Below are positions 1 through 7,058 of a stretch of DNA of 64,000 nucleotides, piece after piece. This DNA comes from Moraxella boevrei DSM 14165. Lineage in GTDB: Bacteria; Pseudomonadota; Gammaproteobacteria; Pseudomonadales; Moraxellaceae. The translations under genes were made by a program, and so were the position numbers. The DNA lies in contig NZ_KB903770.1 of assembly GCF_000379845.1 (NCBI RefSeq), positions 152,489 to 216,488 of the forward strand, read 5' to 3'. The notes below the pieces were generated by a model, which made no database searches, had not been told where the DNA came from, and worked only from the letters and a program-made list of their open reading frames with translations. How positions within the stretch are numbered: the first letter of the stretch is position 1; each line of letters begins with the position of its first letter.

Positions 1-21
1 CTTTTAAAGGATACCCAACGC

Positions 22-1440
22 ATGACAGGCAAAACCCTTTACGATAAACTTTGGGACGACCATTTGGTCAAAGAGCGTGATGACGGCTCGGCACTGATTT
101 ATATTGACCGTCAATTATTGCACGAGGTAACCAGTCCGCAGGCGTTTGAGGGCTTGACTTTGGCAAATCGTACCCCTTGGCGTTTGTCGGCAAATATTGC
201 CACGCCTGACCACAACGTACCAACATCGGCTAAAGAACGCTCACAAGGTATTTCAGGCATTGAAGACGACACTTCTCGCATTCAAGTCAAAACGCTTGAT
301 GATAATTGCAATGCCTTTGATATTGTGCAATTTGGCATTAATGACGAACGCCAAGGCATCGTTCATGTGGTTGGACCTGAACAGGGGCTGACCTTACCTG
401 GTATGACGGTGGTCTGTGGCGATAGCCATACCGCAACGCATGGGGCATTGGGCTGTCTGGCTCACGGCATTGGCACATCTGAGGTGGAACATGTGCTTGC
501 GACCCAATGCCTTGTCGCCAAAAAAATGAAAAATATGCTTGTGTGTGTGGACGGCAAACTTGGCAAAGGCGTAACGCCCAAAGATGTGATTTTGGCGATT
601 ATTGGCAAAATTGGCACGGCAGGCGGGACGGGCTATGCCATTGAGTTTGGTGGACAAGTGTTCCGTGATATGTCCATTGAAGGGCGTATGACTGTGTGTA
701 ATATGGCGATTGAAGGCGGTGCAAGGGTCGGGCTTGTGGCAGTGGACGACAAAACCATAGACTATGTCAAAGGTCGCCCCTATGCACCGACAGGCGATGA
801 GTGGGACAAGGCGGTTGCCTATTGGAACACCCTAAAATCGGATAATGACGCTCATTTTGATGCGGTGGTGGTGCTAAATGGCGATGAGATTGAACCGCAA
901 ATCTCGTGGGGGACTTCGCCTGAAATGGTGGTTGCTGTGTCGCAAAATGTGCCAACACTGGATATGGCAAAAGATGAAGTGCAAAAAAGCGACTGGGAGC
1001 GTGCTTATCGGTATATGGGCCTCTCGGCAGGTCAGTCGCTGTCGGACATTCGCCTTGACCGTGTGTTTATCGGCTCGTGTACCAATTCTCGCATTGAAGA
1101 TTTGCGAGAAGTTGCTAAAATCGTGGCAGGTAAAAAAGTCGCCCTAACCATTAAACAAGCGATGATTGTGGCAGGTTCGGGTCTTGTCAAAAAACAAGCC
1201 GAAAAAGAGGGTTTGGATAAGATTTTTGTGGACGCAGGTTTTGAGTGGCGGCAGCCGGGCTGTTCTATGTGCCTTGCGATGAACGCCGACAAACTGCAAG
1301 CAGGCGAGCATTGTGCCAGTACATCAAACCGTAACTTTGAAGGTCGTCAAGGTAATGGTGGTCGCACGCACCTAGTGTCCCCTGCCATGGCGGCAGCGGC
1401 GGCGATAGCGGGGCATTTTGTAGATGTGCGATTGGTTTAA
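22..1440 (+). CDS. leuC: 3-isopropylmalate dehydratase large subunit LeuC
   Basis: Large subunit of isopropylmalate isomerase, which interconverts 2- and 3-isopropylmalate in leucine synthesis, in the cytoplasm with LeuD. The 472 residues match the usual LeuC length. The aconitase-family substrate loop [10 protein letters not shown] lies near residues 132-141. Three cysteines that ligate the 4Fe-4S cluster are visible: C353 in GSCTNSR, and C414 and C417 in GCSMC. The ATG at 22 follows an AAAGG sequence at 6-10, so the gene is complete. Its partner leuD starts 2.9 kb downstream instead of directly after it, because an accessory island lies between. Identification is secure. Confidence 0.97.
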   Translation: MTGKTLYDKLWDDHLVKERDDGSALIYIDRQLLHEVTSPQAFEGLTLANRTPWRLSANIATPDHNVPTSAKERSQGISGIEDDTSRIQVKTLDDNCNAFDIVQFGINDERQGIVHVVGPEQGLTLPGMTVVCGDSHTATHGALGCLAHGIGTSEVEHVLATQCLVAKKMKNMLVCVDGKLGKGVTPKDVILAIIGKIGTAGGTGYAIEFGGQVFRDMSIEGRMTVCNMAIEGGARVGLVAVDDKTIDYVKGRPYAPTGDEWDKAVAYWNTLKSDNDAHFDAVVVLNGDEIEPQISWGTSPEMVVAVSQNVPTLDMAKDEVQKSDWERAYRYMGLSAGQSLSDIRLDRVFIGSCTNSRIEDLREVAKIVAGKKVALTIKQAMIVAGSGLVKKQAEKEGLDKIFVDAGFEWRQPGCSMCLAMNADKLQAGEHCASTSNRNFEGRQGNGGRTHLVSPAMAAAAAIAGHFVDVRLV

Positions 1441-1466
1441 TATCATTCTAATTATCTAAATTTTGT

Positions 1467-1496
1467 TTGACTTGATTTCTTAACTTGTTGTAGTAT
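1467..1496 (+). promoter_or_regulatory. Predicted sigma-70 promoter of the toxin/immunity cassette
   Basis: TTGACT at 1467-1472 and TAGTAT at 1491-1496 are separated by 18 bp. The pair lies between the leuC stop and the toxin start at 1533, followed by an AGAGGAA ribosome site at 1521-1527. It suggests the cassette is transcribed separately from leuC. Predicted from consensus only. Confidence 0.5.
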
Positions 1497-1532
1497 TATG
1501 TTTTTAAGTAATTTTTTGTTAGAGGAACTGCT

Positions 1533-1941
1533 ATGGTGAAAAAAATTTTCTATATGCTTATTTGTTTAAGTTTTGTTTTGTTTTCTTCTGTTTCTTTTGC
1601 TGGTAAAAAAACTCCAAAAAAAAATTGGTCGAACAACAACAGTTCAAACTACCAAAGCATCCAGTGTAGCTAATAGTACACCTGCTAGGGTTACTAACGG
1701 TGCTGTTTATAAGACTGATGCTGAGGCTACCAAAGGTGCTACTGCGTTGGGGTATACTAAAACTAATTATAGAACCAAAAGTGGTGCAGTTGTATTTAAA
1801 AAAGGTAATAGTTATATTTCAAGAGATGTAGATGGGCATAATGGCGGTGCTTGGAAAGAAGCATCGTCACCTGAAAAATTAAATAGCAAAGATACAAGAA
1901 ACGGTACTTTTGATGTTAATATGAACAGAATTGGAGATTAA
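1533..1941 (+). CDS. Secreted Ntox21-like toxin, frame broken at an A9 tract
   Basis: The ATG at 1533 has a good ribosome site (AGAGGAA, 1521-1527) and encodes a Sec signal peptide: a KK start, a hydrophobic core and a likely cut after VSFA near residue 23. The frame ends after 46 codons. The rest of the protein is in the +1 frame and ends at 1941. Removing one A from the A9 run at 1616-1624 (or the A7 run at 1605-1611) joins them into a 135-residue protein. Its C-terminal half, with the signatures DVDGHNGGAWK and NGTFDVNMNRIGD, resembles Ntox21, a predicted RNase class of polymorphic toxins. The family is recalled from motif pattern, not searched. An in-frame TTG at 1573 would give a product without a signal peptide and has no ribosome site. 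It could be a phase-variable gene, one expressed by slippage, or a pseudogene. Confidence 0.6.
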
Positions 1942-2316
1942 GTGATGAATGATTTTTTTGATTTTTATAGAAATGTAACATTCTCTCAAAATTATGATGA
2001 AAATTCCTTTATTGGTAAATGGATTGATTACAGTATTTGGTCTGATGAAGAGTATTTGAAGTTAGAAAATTCACTTCTTAATATTCAAAAAGAATATCCA
2101 TACCCCAATGATTTGCCAAGAGAAATAGTTGTATGCCTATTTCGAATTATCGAACTAATGATAGTGCCAAATTGGTTAGATTTTAACATTGAAAAATCTA
2201 ATCCAAATGATAGCAGTGATATTTTTGATAGATTTGAGCGATTAAAAGTTATTTCTTGGTGTATATTATCTGGTAATGATATAAAGGAAATAGAATTTGG
2301 CTACAATCCTAGTTGA
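1942..2316 (+). CDS. Imm41-like immunity protein
   Basis: Likely the cognate immunity protein of the toxin just upstream. A GTG codon directly follows the toxin stop, with ATG at 1945 as the more probable start, so translation is likely coupled. The acidic, soluble protein of about 123 residues has no signal peptide. The pattern of an early DENSFIG, then Trp/Tyr residues, then a DLPREI...LFRI segment resembles Imm41-type immunity proteins, which accompany polymorphic toxins. This family call is from memory of the pattern. The gene is intact although the toxin frame is broken, and it is markedly more AT-rich than leuC, which suggests horizontal acquisition. A strong terminator follows. Confidence 0.6.
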   Translation: MMNDFFDFYRNVTFSQNYDENSFIGKWIDYSIWSDEEYLKLENSLLNIQKEYPYPNDLPREIVVCLFRIIELMIVPNWLDFNIEKSNPNDSSDIFDRFERLKVISWCILSGNDIKEIEFGYNPS

Positions 2317-2334
2317 TGTATTTTTATTTTATTC

Positions 2335-2375
2335 AAAAATAAGGCAGTCTATTAAATAGGCTTTGCCTTATTTTT
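2335..2375 (+). terminator. Rho-independent terminator after the immunity gene
   Basis: A perfect 12-bp inverted repeat (AAAAATAAGGCA at 2335-2346, TGCCTTATTTTT at 2364-2375) encloses a second small stem. It ends in a T run. Together with the promoter at 1467 it makes 1467-2375 a self-contained transcription unit. Confidence 0.75.
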
Positions 2376-2442
2376 AAAATCAAAAAAAATTATAATAAGT
2401 TAAGATTTTTTAATTTTAAAAGTTCAATAAACGGAGTATATA

Positions 2443-2649
2443 ATGCCTTTTACAGTCGCCCAAATTGTGGGAGTGGCACAACAATTAGACACAAGTCATC
2501 AATTGTAAATTATTGAGCAGTTACAAAAATTGGTGGAACAAAAACCGCTTGACGATTTTTCGCAATACACCAAATTATCACGATTAAAATACCGTCCAGA
2601 TGTTGTTGTTGGAAATTCTGATGATTTGGAAATTAAACTTGGAGCTTTT
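2443..2649 (+). pseudogene. Relic of a small gene, possibly a VapB-like antitoxin
   Basis: An ATG at 2443 opens a frame of 21 codons that ends in TAA at 2506, but the same frame continues open through 2649 and runs into the lipoprotein frame. Read through the stop it gives about 69 residues. The layout of the start (MPFTVAQIV, then LDTSHQL and IIEQLQKLV) parallels the start of the antitoxin-like protein at 3572 (MPIEIVEHY, LNNADKM, LVEKIIHSV). That suggests a decayed paralogue of the intact antitoxin. No toxin partner remains beside it. Alternatively it is a random open stretch. Confidence 0.35.
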
Positions 2650-2958
2650 ATGAAAAAATTATTATTAGTACTACCGATGTTAAGTCTTTTAAGTGCTTGT
2701 GTTATTACAGACCCTACTGGCAAGGTTGTACCGATTGTCATACAAACGCCAAGCCCCCAAGCGGTGATTATCAATGGTCAAATCAAAGACCCCAACGCAC
2801 CGATTTATGTGTGTCAAATTAAGCCGTTTATAGATACTTTTAAAGCCGAAAACACAAACCGTGGCAAAGCGATTTTGGACACCCAAAAACAATGCCTTGC
2901 CAAAAACAATGCAATGTTTTGTGAAGTCAAAGACATTGAATGCACCGAATACAAATGA
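2650..2958 (+). CDS. Small lipoprotein of unknown function
   Basis: A 102-residue protein with a clear lipoprotein signal: MKKLLLVLPMLSLLSAC, with the lipobox LSAC and lipidated Cys at residue 17. The mature part has about 85 residues and several further cysteines (VCQIK, KQCLAK, MFCEVKDIEC), consistent with disulphides in the periplasm. The ATG at 2650 is chosen over an earlier GTG at 2530 because a GGAG ribosome site (2641-2644) and the signal peptide fit it. The frame upstream belongs to the relic at 2443. The function is not recognised. Confidence 0.7.
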   Translation: MKKLLLVLPMLSLLSACVITDPTGKVVPIVIQTPSPQAVIINGQIKDPNAPIYVCQIKPFIDTFKAENTNRGKAILDTQKQCLAKNNAMFCEVKDIECTEYK

Positions 2959-3024
2959 TGAGTTATGGTGAACTTGTTAAAACTTTAAATTTAACTGATT
3001 TTTTTTGTTTAAAAGGAAAACTGT

Positions 3025-3558
3025 ATGAACGATTTAGCCCAAAACACCTACCTAGATGTACGCAATCCCACCCAGCCAAAAGGCGATATGGTGCTAACTT
3101 GTGATGATATTGGCGAAGGTAGCACGCTGTCCAATGACTATGTCGCCAATATTTGGGGTTATAAAGGGGGCAATATCAGCCCTAATCTGAAATGGCAAAA
3201 CGCCCCAAAAAACACCCAAAGTTTTGTGCTAACAATGTACGACCCAGACGCCCCAACAGGCTCGGGCTTTTGGCATTGGAATGTGTTTAATATTCCTGCT
3301 GAGTGGAGTGAATTACCAAAAGGTAAGTCCAATGATTTTGGCAATGGTATTATTGAGCTAAAAAATGATGCAGGACTGGACGGTTTTATGGGGGCATTTC
3401 CCCCAAAAGGCGATAAACCGCACCGCTATATTTTTACGCTGTATGCCTTAAATCAAAAATTGGATTTGGACAATAACATTAGCCCTGCGGTTTTGGGATT
3501 TAATTTAAATGGCAAAGTGTTGGCAACAGCAAGTTTGACGGCTTATTATAGTTGGTAA
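3025..3558 (+). CDS. YbhB/YbcL-family PEBP-like protein
   Basis: A member of the phosphatidylethanolamine-binding protein family (bacterial YbhB/YbcL, 'Raf kinase inhibitor-like'), cytoplasmic because no signal peptide is present. The 177 residues are typical. The ligand-pocket motif DPDAP is at residues 73-77, followed by GSGFWHWNVFNIP, with PHRYIFTLYAL in the second half. The bacterial family has no firmly assigned biochemical role. It has its own ribosome site (AAAAGGAAA before 3025) and lies 13 bp before the antitoxin-like gene, so it may be co-transcribed with the TA pair. Confidence 0.88.
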   Translation: MNDLAQNTYLDVRNPTQPKGDMVLTCDDIGEGSTLSNDYVANIWGYKGGNISPNLKWQNAPKNTQSFVLTMYDPDAPTGSGFWHWNVFNIPAEWSELPKGKSNDFGNGIIELKNDAGLDGFMGAFPPKGDKPHRYIFTLYALNQKLDLDNNISPAVLGFNLNGKVLATASLTAYYSW

Positions 3559-3571
3559 ATGGGAGCCTAAA

Positions 3572-3955
3572 ATGCCTATTGAAATTGTGGAGCATTATTA
3601 TCAAATGATACAGCATTTAAACAATGCCGATAAAATGGTATTGGTTGAAAAAATCATTCATTCGGTTAATAATCCATTACAGTCATTAAATGCAAATAAT
3701 CAAGACGGTTTATTGGGTTTTTTGGAAGATAAAAAAAATTCCCAAGACATTCAAAGTTTTTCCAATGATGTGATATTACAAAAAGATATTGATGAATATT
3801 CGTCTTTGGATTATTTGGCGGTGAGCGAAGATAAAACCGATAAAGATTGGATTACCAATTTTTTGGCAATGACCGAAAAGGCATCGCAAAATATTGCCAC
3901 GCATTTACCACAAAATGAGCGTGGTTGGACACGAGATGATATCTATGAGCGATAA
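3572..3955 (+). CDS. Putative antitoxin of a VapBC-like pair
   Basis: A 127-residue acidic, soluble protein with no recognised domain, encoded 3 bp before a PIN-domain gene. That position and size are those of a VapB-type antitoxin. The N-terminal third looks helical; the C-terminal end carries a Trp-containing tail (ERGWTRDDIYER) of the sort antitoxins use to occupy the PIN active site. It shares start architecture with the relic at 2443. The antitoxin role is inferred from context only. Confidence 0.6.
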   Translation: MPIEIVEHYYQMIQHLNNADKMVLVEKIIHSVNNPLQSLNANNQDGLLGFLEDKKNSQDIQSFSNDVILQKDIDEYSSLDYLAVSEDKTDKDWITNFLAMTEKASQNIATHLPQNERGWTRDDIYER

Positions 3956-3958
3956 AGT

Positions 3959-4375
3959 ATGAGCGATAAAGCCTTTATTGATACCAACATTTTGGTTTAT
4001 ACGGTTGATGGGCGGTTTCCAGAAAAACGCCAAATGGCTTTGGATTTAATCACAAATTTGCAAATCAATCAAAATCTTGTGATTTCTACCCAAGTTTTGC
4101 AAGAGTTTTATAATGTTACCACCTATAAACTTAAATTAGACCCAGTCCAAATGCAAAATACGGTTGCTAATTTGAGTAAATTGCCCATTGTATTGACCGA
4201 TGTTTCGCTAATTGAACAAGGTATTAAGGTAAGCATTCATCATAAATTAAGATTGTGGGACGCTTTAATGATTGTCGCTGGATATAGAGCCGATTGCAAA
4301 ATAATGTATTCCGAAGATTTAACGCACGGGCAAATCATTCAAGGCATTCGCATATTAAACCCTTTTAAACTCTAA
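3959..4375 (+). CDS. PIN-domain ribonuclease toxin, VapC-like
   Basis: A 138-residue PIN-domain protein, the toxin half of a VapBC-like toxin-antitoxin module. PIN toxins are Mg-dependent RNases that cut tRNA, rRNA or mRNA. The acidic residues that hold the metals are visible: D8 in FIDTNIL, E49 in VLQEF, D101 in LWDALMIV, and E119/D120 in YSEDL. The catalytic set is complete, so the toxin should be active and require the preceding antitoxin gene, 3 bp away. It ends 13 bp before leuD, so the module sits inside what would be the leu operon. The RNA target cannot be told from sequence. Confidence 0.85.
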   Translation: MSDKAFIDTNILVYTVDGRFPEKRQMALDLITNLQINQNLVISTQVLQEFYNVTTYKLKLDPVQMQNTVANLSKLPIVLTDVSLIEQGIKVSIHHKLRLWDALMIVAGYRADCKIMYSEDLTHGQIIQGIRILNPFKL

Positions 4376-4388
4376 TAAGGCAAAAATT

Positions 4389-5039
4389 ATGAAACAATAC
4401 ACCACCGAAATTGGCATTGTTGCCCCATTAGACCGTGCCAATGTGGATACGGATTTGATTATTCCTAAGCAGTTTTTAAAATCGATTAAACGCACAGGCT
4501 TTGGCGATAATTTGTTTGATGAACTGCGTTATTTGGACGAAGGCTATTTGGGGCAAGACATCAATGCACGCCCCAAAAACCCTGATTTTGTGCTAAATCA
4601 AGATCGCTATCAAGGGGCAACGATTTTGCTTGCTCGCACCAATTTTGGCTGTGGGTCAAGCCGTGAACACGCCCCTTGGGCATTGAATGAATATGGCTTT
4701 CGCACCGTGATTGCCCCAAGTTTTGCCGATATTTTCTTTAATAACTGTTTTAAAAACGGAATGCTCCCTGTGATATTGTCAGAGGCACAAGTTGATGAAC
4801 TCTTTAAAGAGTGTTTTGATACTGTCGGCTATCAATTAACCGTAGATTTACAAAATCAAAAAGTGATTAGCCCAAGTGGTAAAGAATATCATTTTGAAGT
4901 GGACGCATTTCGCAAGCATTGTTTATTAAATGGGCTTGATGATATTGGACTAACTTTGCAAAATGCCGATGATATTAAAGCCTTTGAAGAAAAAACCAAA
5001 GCGGATAGACCGTGGGTGTTTAGAGAGTTAAATGCTTAA
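4389..5039 (+). CDS. leuD: 3-isopropylmalate dehydratase small subunit LeuD
   Basis: Small (swivel-domain) subunit of isopropylmalate isomerase, pairing with LeuC. The 216 residues match the family. The substrate-recognition motif [14 protein letters not shown] lies near residues 87-100, and the start has the typical [19 protein letters not shown] segment. Translation starts 13 bp after the PIN toxin stop, so it may be transcribed with the island genes. Two short GGTGCGT hairpins follow before leuB. Confidence 0.97.
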   Translation: MKQYTTEIGIVAPLDRANVDTDLIIPKQFLKSIKRTGFGDNLFDELRYLDEGYLGQDINARPKNPDFVLNQDRYQGATILLARTNFGCGSSREHAPWALNEYGFRTVIAPSFADIFFNNCFKNGMLPVILSEAQVDELFKECFDTVGYQLTVDLQNQKVISPSGKEYHFEVDAFRKHCLLNGLDDIGLTLQNADDIKAFEEKTKADRPWVFRELNA

Positions 5040-5066
5040 TTGCTCATTAAATATTTGATTGTGTAA

Positions 5067-5083
5067 GGTGCGTATCACGCACC
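5067..5083. repeat. REP-like hairpin, copy 1
   Basis: GGTGCGTATCACGCACC is a 7-bp inverted repeat with a 3-base loop between leuD and leuB. A near-identical copy lies exactly 100 bp downstream. No T run follows, so it is better read as a REP-type repeat than a terminator. Confidence 0.6.
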
Positions 5084-5166
5084 AATTTAAAATACTGTTT
5101 ATAATTTTAAATGGATAAGTTTTTATATAAAAATATCATTGTATTTTTATATTATTTATATTAAAG

Positions 5167-5183
5167 GGTGCGTAATACGCACC
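5167..5183. repeat. REP-like hairpin, copy 2
   Basis: GGTGCGTAATACGCACC, the second copy of the 17-bp hairpin, differs from copy 1 in the loop only. It is flanked by TTAAAG and TACAGT and lies 36 bp before the leuB start, where it could affect leuB mRNA structure. Confidence 0.6.
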
Positions 5184-5219
5184 TACAGTAAGTATTTAAA
5201 TTTAAAAAAGGAAATCCCT

Positions 5220-6287
5220 ATGAAACACATTGCAATCCTAAATGGCGACGGTATAGGACCTGAAATTGTCGCCCAAGCCGTTAAAGTTTTGGATAAACTC
5301 ATTGAACAAGGCTTACAAGTTTCTTATGAATACGCCAAATTGGGCGGAGAAGCCTATGATGCTTATGGCTCACCATATCCTAATGAGACCCAAGAAATCG
5401 TGAGAAAAGCCGATGCGGTGCTATTAGGGGCGGTGGGTTCTCCGCAATACGACAATTTAGACCGCCCCTTACGCCCAGAGCGAGGGCTTTTGGCAATTCG
5501 CAAAGATTTAAATTTATTTGCTAATTTACGCCCTGCCATTTTATATAAAGAACTTGCTAATGCCTCTACTTTAAAACCAGAAGTGGTGGCGGGACTTGAT
5601 ATTTTAATCGTACGAGAATTAACGGGCGATATTTATTTTGGCGAACCACGGGGCATTATTACCAACGATAAAGGCGAGCGTGAAGGCTTTAATACCATGC
5701 GATATAGCGAGAGTGAAATTCGCCGTATTGCCAAAGTGTCCTTTGAGTCCGCCCAAAAACGGGGTAAAAAATTGTGTTCGGTGGATAAAGCCAATGTGCT
5801 GGAGACGACCGAACTTTGGAAAGAAATTTTTAATGAAGTCGCCAAAGACTATCCAGATGTCGAGCTTAGCCATATGTATGTGGATAATTGTGCGATGCAA
5901 CTGGTCAAAAACCCCAAGCAATTTGATGTGGTGGCGACAGGCAATATTTTTGGCGATATTCTCTCCGACCAAGCGTCAATGCTGACAGGCTCTATTGGAA
6001 TGCTCCCGTCAGCAAGCCTTGATGAAAATGGCAAAGGACTTTATGAGCCAAGCCACGGCTCTGCTCCTGACATTGCAGGTCAAAATAAGGCGAATCCACT
6101 CGCAACCATTTTATCGCTTGCGATGATGCTTCGGTATAGCTTAAACGATGAAAAGTGTGCCAAGCAAGTGGAGAATGCCGTGCAAGCGGTATTGGCGGAC
6201 GACTATCGCACCAAAGATATTTATGAGGACGGCACAACGCTTGTGGGCTGTGAGCAAATGGGGGATTTGGTGGTGGATAGGTTGTAA
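5220..6287 (+). CDS. leuB: 3-isopropylmalate dehydrogenase LeuB
   Basis: NAD-dependent oxidative decarboxylation of 3-isopropylmalate, the third leucine step. The start at 5220 gives 355 residues, begins [17 protein letters not shown] and follows AAAAAGG at 5206-5212; an upstream extension to 5139 crosses the REP hairpin and is unlikely. Family motifs are present: [20 protein letters not shown], the Mg/substrate segment [16 protein letters not shown] and the NAD loop [18 protein letters not shown]. It is on the same strand as leuC and leuD, which together cover isomerisation and oxidation. Confidence 0.97.
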   Translation: MKHIAILNGDGIGPEIVAQAVKVLDKLIEQGLQVSYEYAKLGGEAYDAYGSPYPNETQEIVRKADAVLLGAVGSPQYDNLDRPLRPERGLLAIRKDLNLFANLRPAILYKELANASTLKPEVVAGLDILIVRELTGDIYFGEPRGIITNDKGEREGFNTMRYSESEIRRIAKVSFESAQKRGKKLCSVDKANVLETTELWKEIFNEVAKDYPDVELSHMYVDNCAMQLVKNPKQFDVVATGNIFGDILSDQASMLTGSIGMLPSASLDENGKGLYEPSHGSAPDIAGQNKANPLATILSLAMMLRYSLNDEKCAKQVENAVQAVLADDYRTKDIYEDGTTLVGCEQMGDLVVDRL

Positions 6288-6327
6288 CTGATAGCACTCA
6301 AAAATAAGTTTGTTCCATAAATTTCTC

Positions 6328-6567
6328 CTAAACATCAGATTGATTAAACCAATCCGTCCGCCTTAAATCCTGCTTACATTGCCGTCTTTGTTTTTTGCGG
6401 GCAAGGACGACATCGTCTTTATCGTGCAATCCGCCTTTTTGCAATAGTGGATTTAGGGCGAGATAGTTTCTGGGTTTAATGGGTTTTTGCGATTGGGCAA
6501 TTAAATTAGGATTTTTTGCTAATTGTTTGCCAAGTTTAATGAGGGATTTTTGGGTTTTAGATTTCAT
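6328..6567 (-). CDS. Small basic protein of unknown function
   Basis: A protein of about 79 residues, very rich in Lys, Arg and Gln, with no membrane segment or signal. The ATG at 6567 is preferred over a GTG four codons upstream. The start (MKSKTQKSLIKLGKQLAKNP) looks helical and the C-terminal part (ARKKQRRQCKQDLRR) could bind nucleic acid or ribosomes. It is not recognised as a named family. It lies 17 bp downstream of the Imm42-like gene on the same strand. Confidence 0.5.
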   Translation of the reverse strand: MKSKTQKSLIKLGKQLAKNPNLIAQSQKPIKPRNYLALNPLLQKGGLHDKDDVVLARKKQRRQCKQDLRRTDWFNQSDV

Positions 6568-6584
6568 TTTTATACTCACTGAAT

Positions 6585-7058
6585 TTATTCTGTATAATTA
6601 GCAATATATTTCAACAGTTCATTTAACAAAGCAACATACTCATCAACAGTAATTTGAACTGTTAAAAATTCTGCATTGTCATCAATTTTACCAAAAAATA
6701 ACAAGTCGTTATCTTGTTTAATAACGGCAATATCCGCATTTTTGGTTGATAAGTCATAACTAAAAAAGTCCAATTTATTATCAATATATTGATAAATTGG
6801 CATTTTTTGTTCAGTCATCACATCAAATAAATTCTCAACTGTTTCGCCTTGATAATTTTCTTTTAAACGAAATAAACTTTCATTGTTAAAATCATCAATT
6901 TCTTTTTGAATACTATTAACAACCATTGCATAATAATGAAAGCAGTCATTCACAGTCAAACAATGGTTGGCAAAATAAACATTCATTTCAATTAAGCCAT
7001 TATTGGTAGATAAAATTTCATAAGCAATTTTATTTTTATTGCCAATCATTTTCATCAT
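6585..7058 (-). CDS. Orphan immunity-like protein (Imm42-like)
   Basis: A soluble protein of 157 residues, AT-rich in codon use. The start MMKMIGNKNKIAYEI followed by alternating beta-strand-like segments resembles Imm42-type immunity proteins of polymorphic toxin systems; this is a weak, remembered resemblance. No toxin gene is adjacent. Its ATG at 7058 directly follows the TAA (7059-7061) of the rtcB pseudogene, so it appears to be read from the same mRNA. It could equally be an uncharacterised protein. Confidence 0.45.
   Translation of the reverse strand: MMKMIGNKNKIAYEILSTNNGLIEMNVYFANHCLTVNDCFHYYAMVVNSIQKEIDDFNNESLFRLKENYQGETVENLFDVMTEQKMPIYQYIDNKLDFFSYDLSTKNADIAVIKQDNDLLFFGKIDDNAEFLTVQITVDEYVALLNELLKYIANYTE

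Noticed and set aside
1573..1941. A separate 122-codon toxin gene starting at a TTG
   Set aside because: The TTG lies inside the signal-peptide coding region in another frame and has no ribosome site; ATG 1533 has a good one, so a frameshift within one gene is a better account.
5067..5083. Rho-independent terminator after leuD
   Set aside because: The hairpin has no T run on either side and an almost identical copy lies 100 bp on, which fits a repeat element better.
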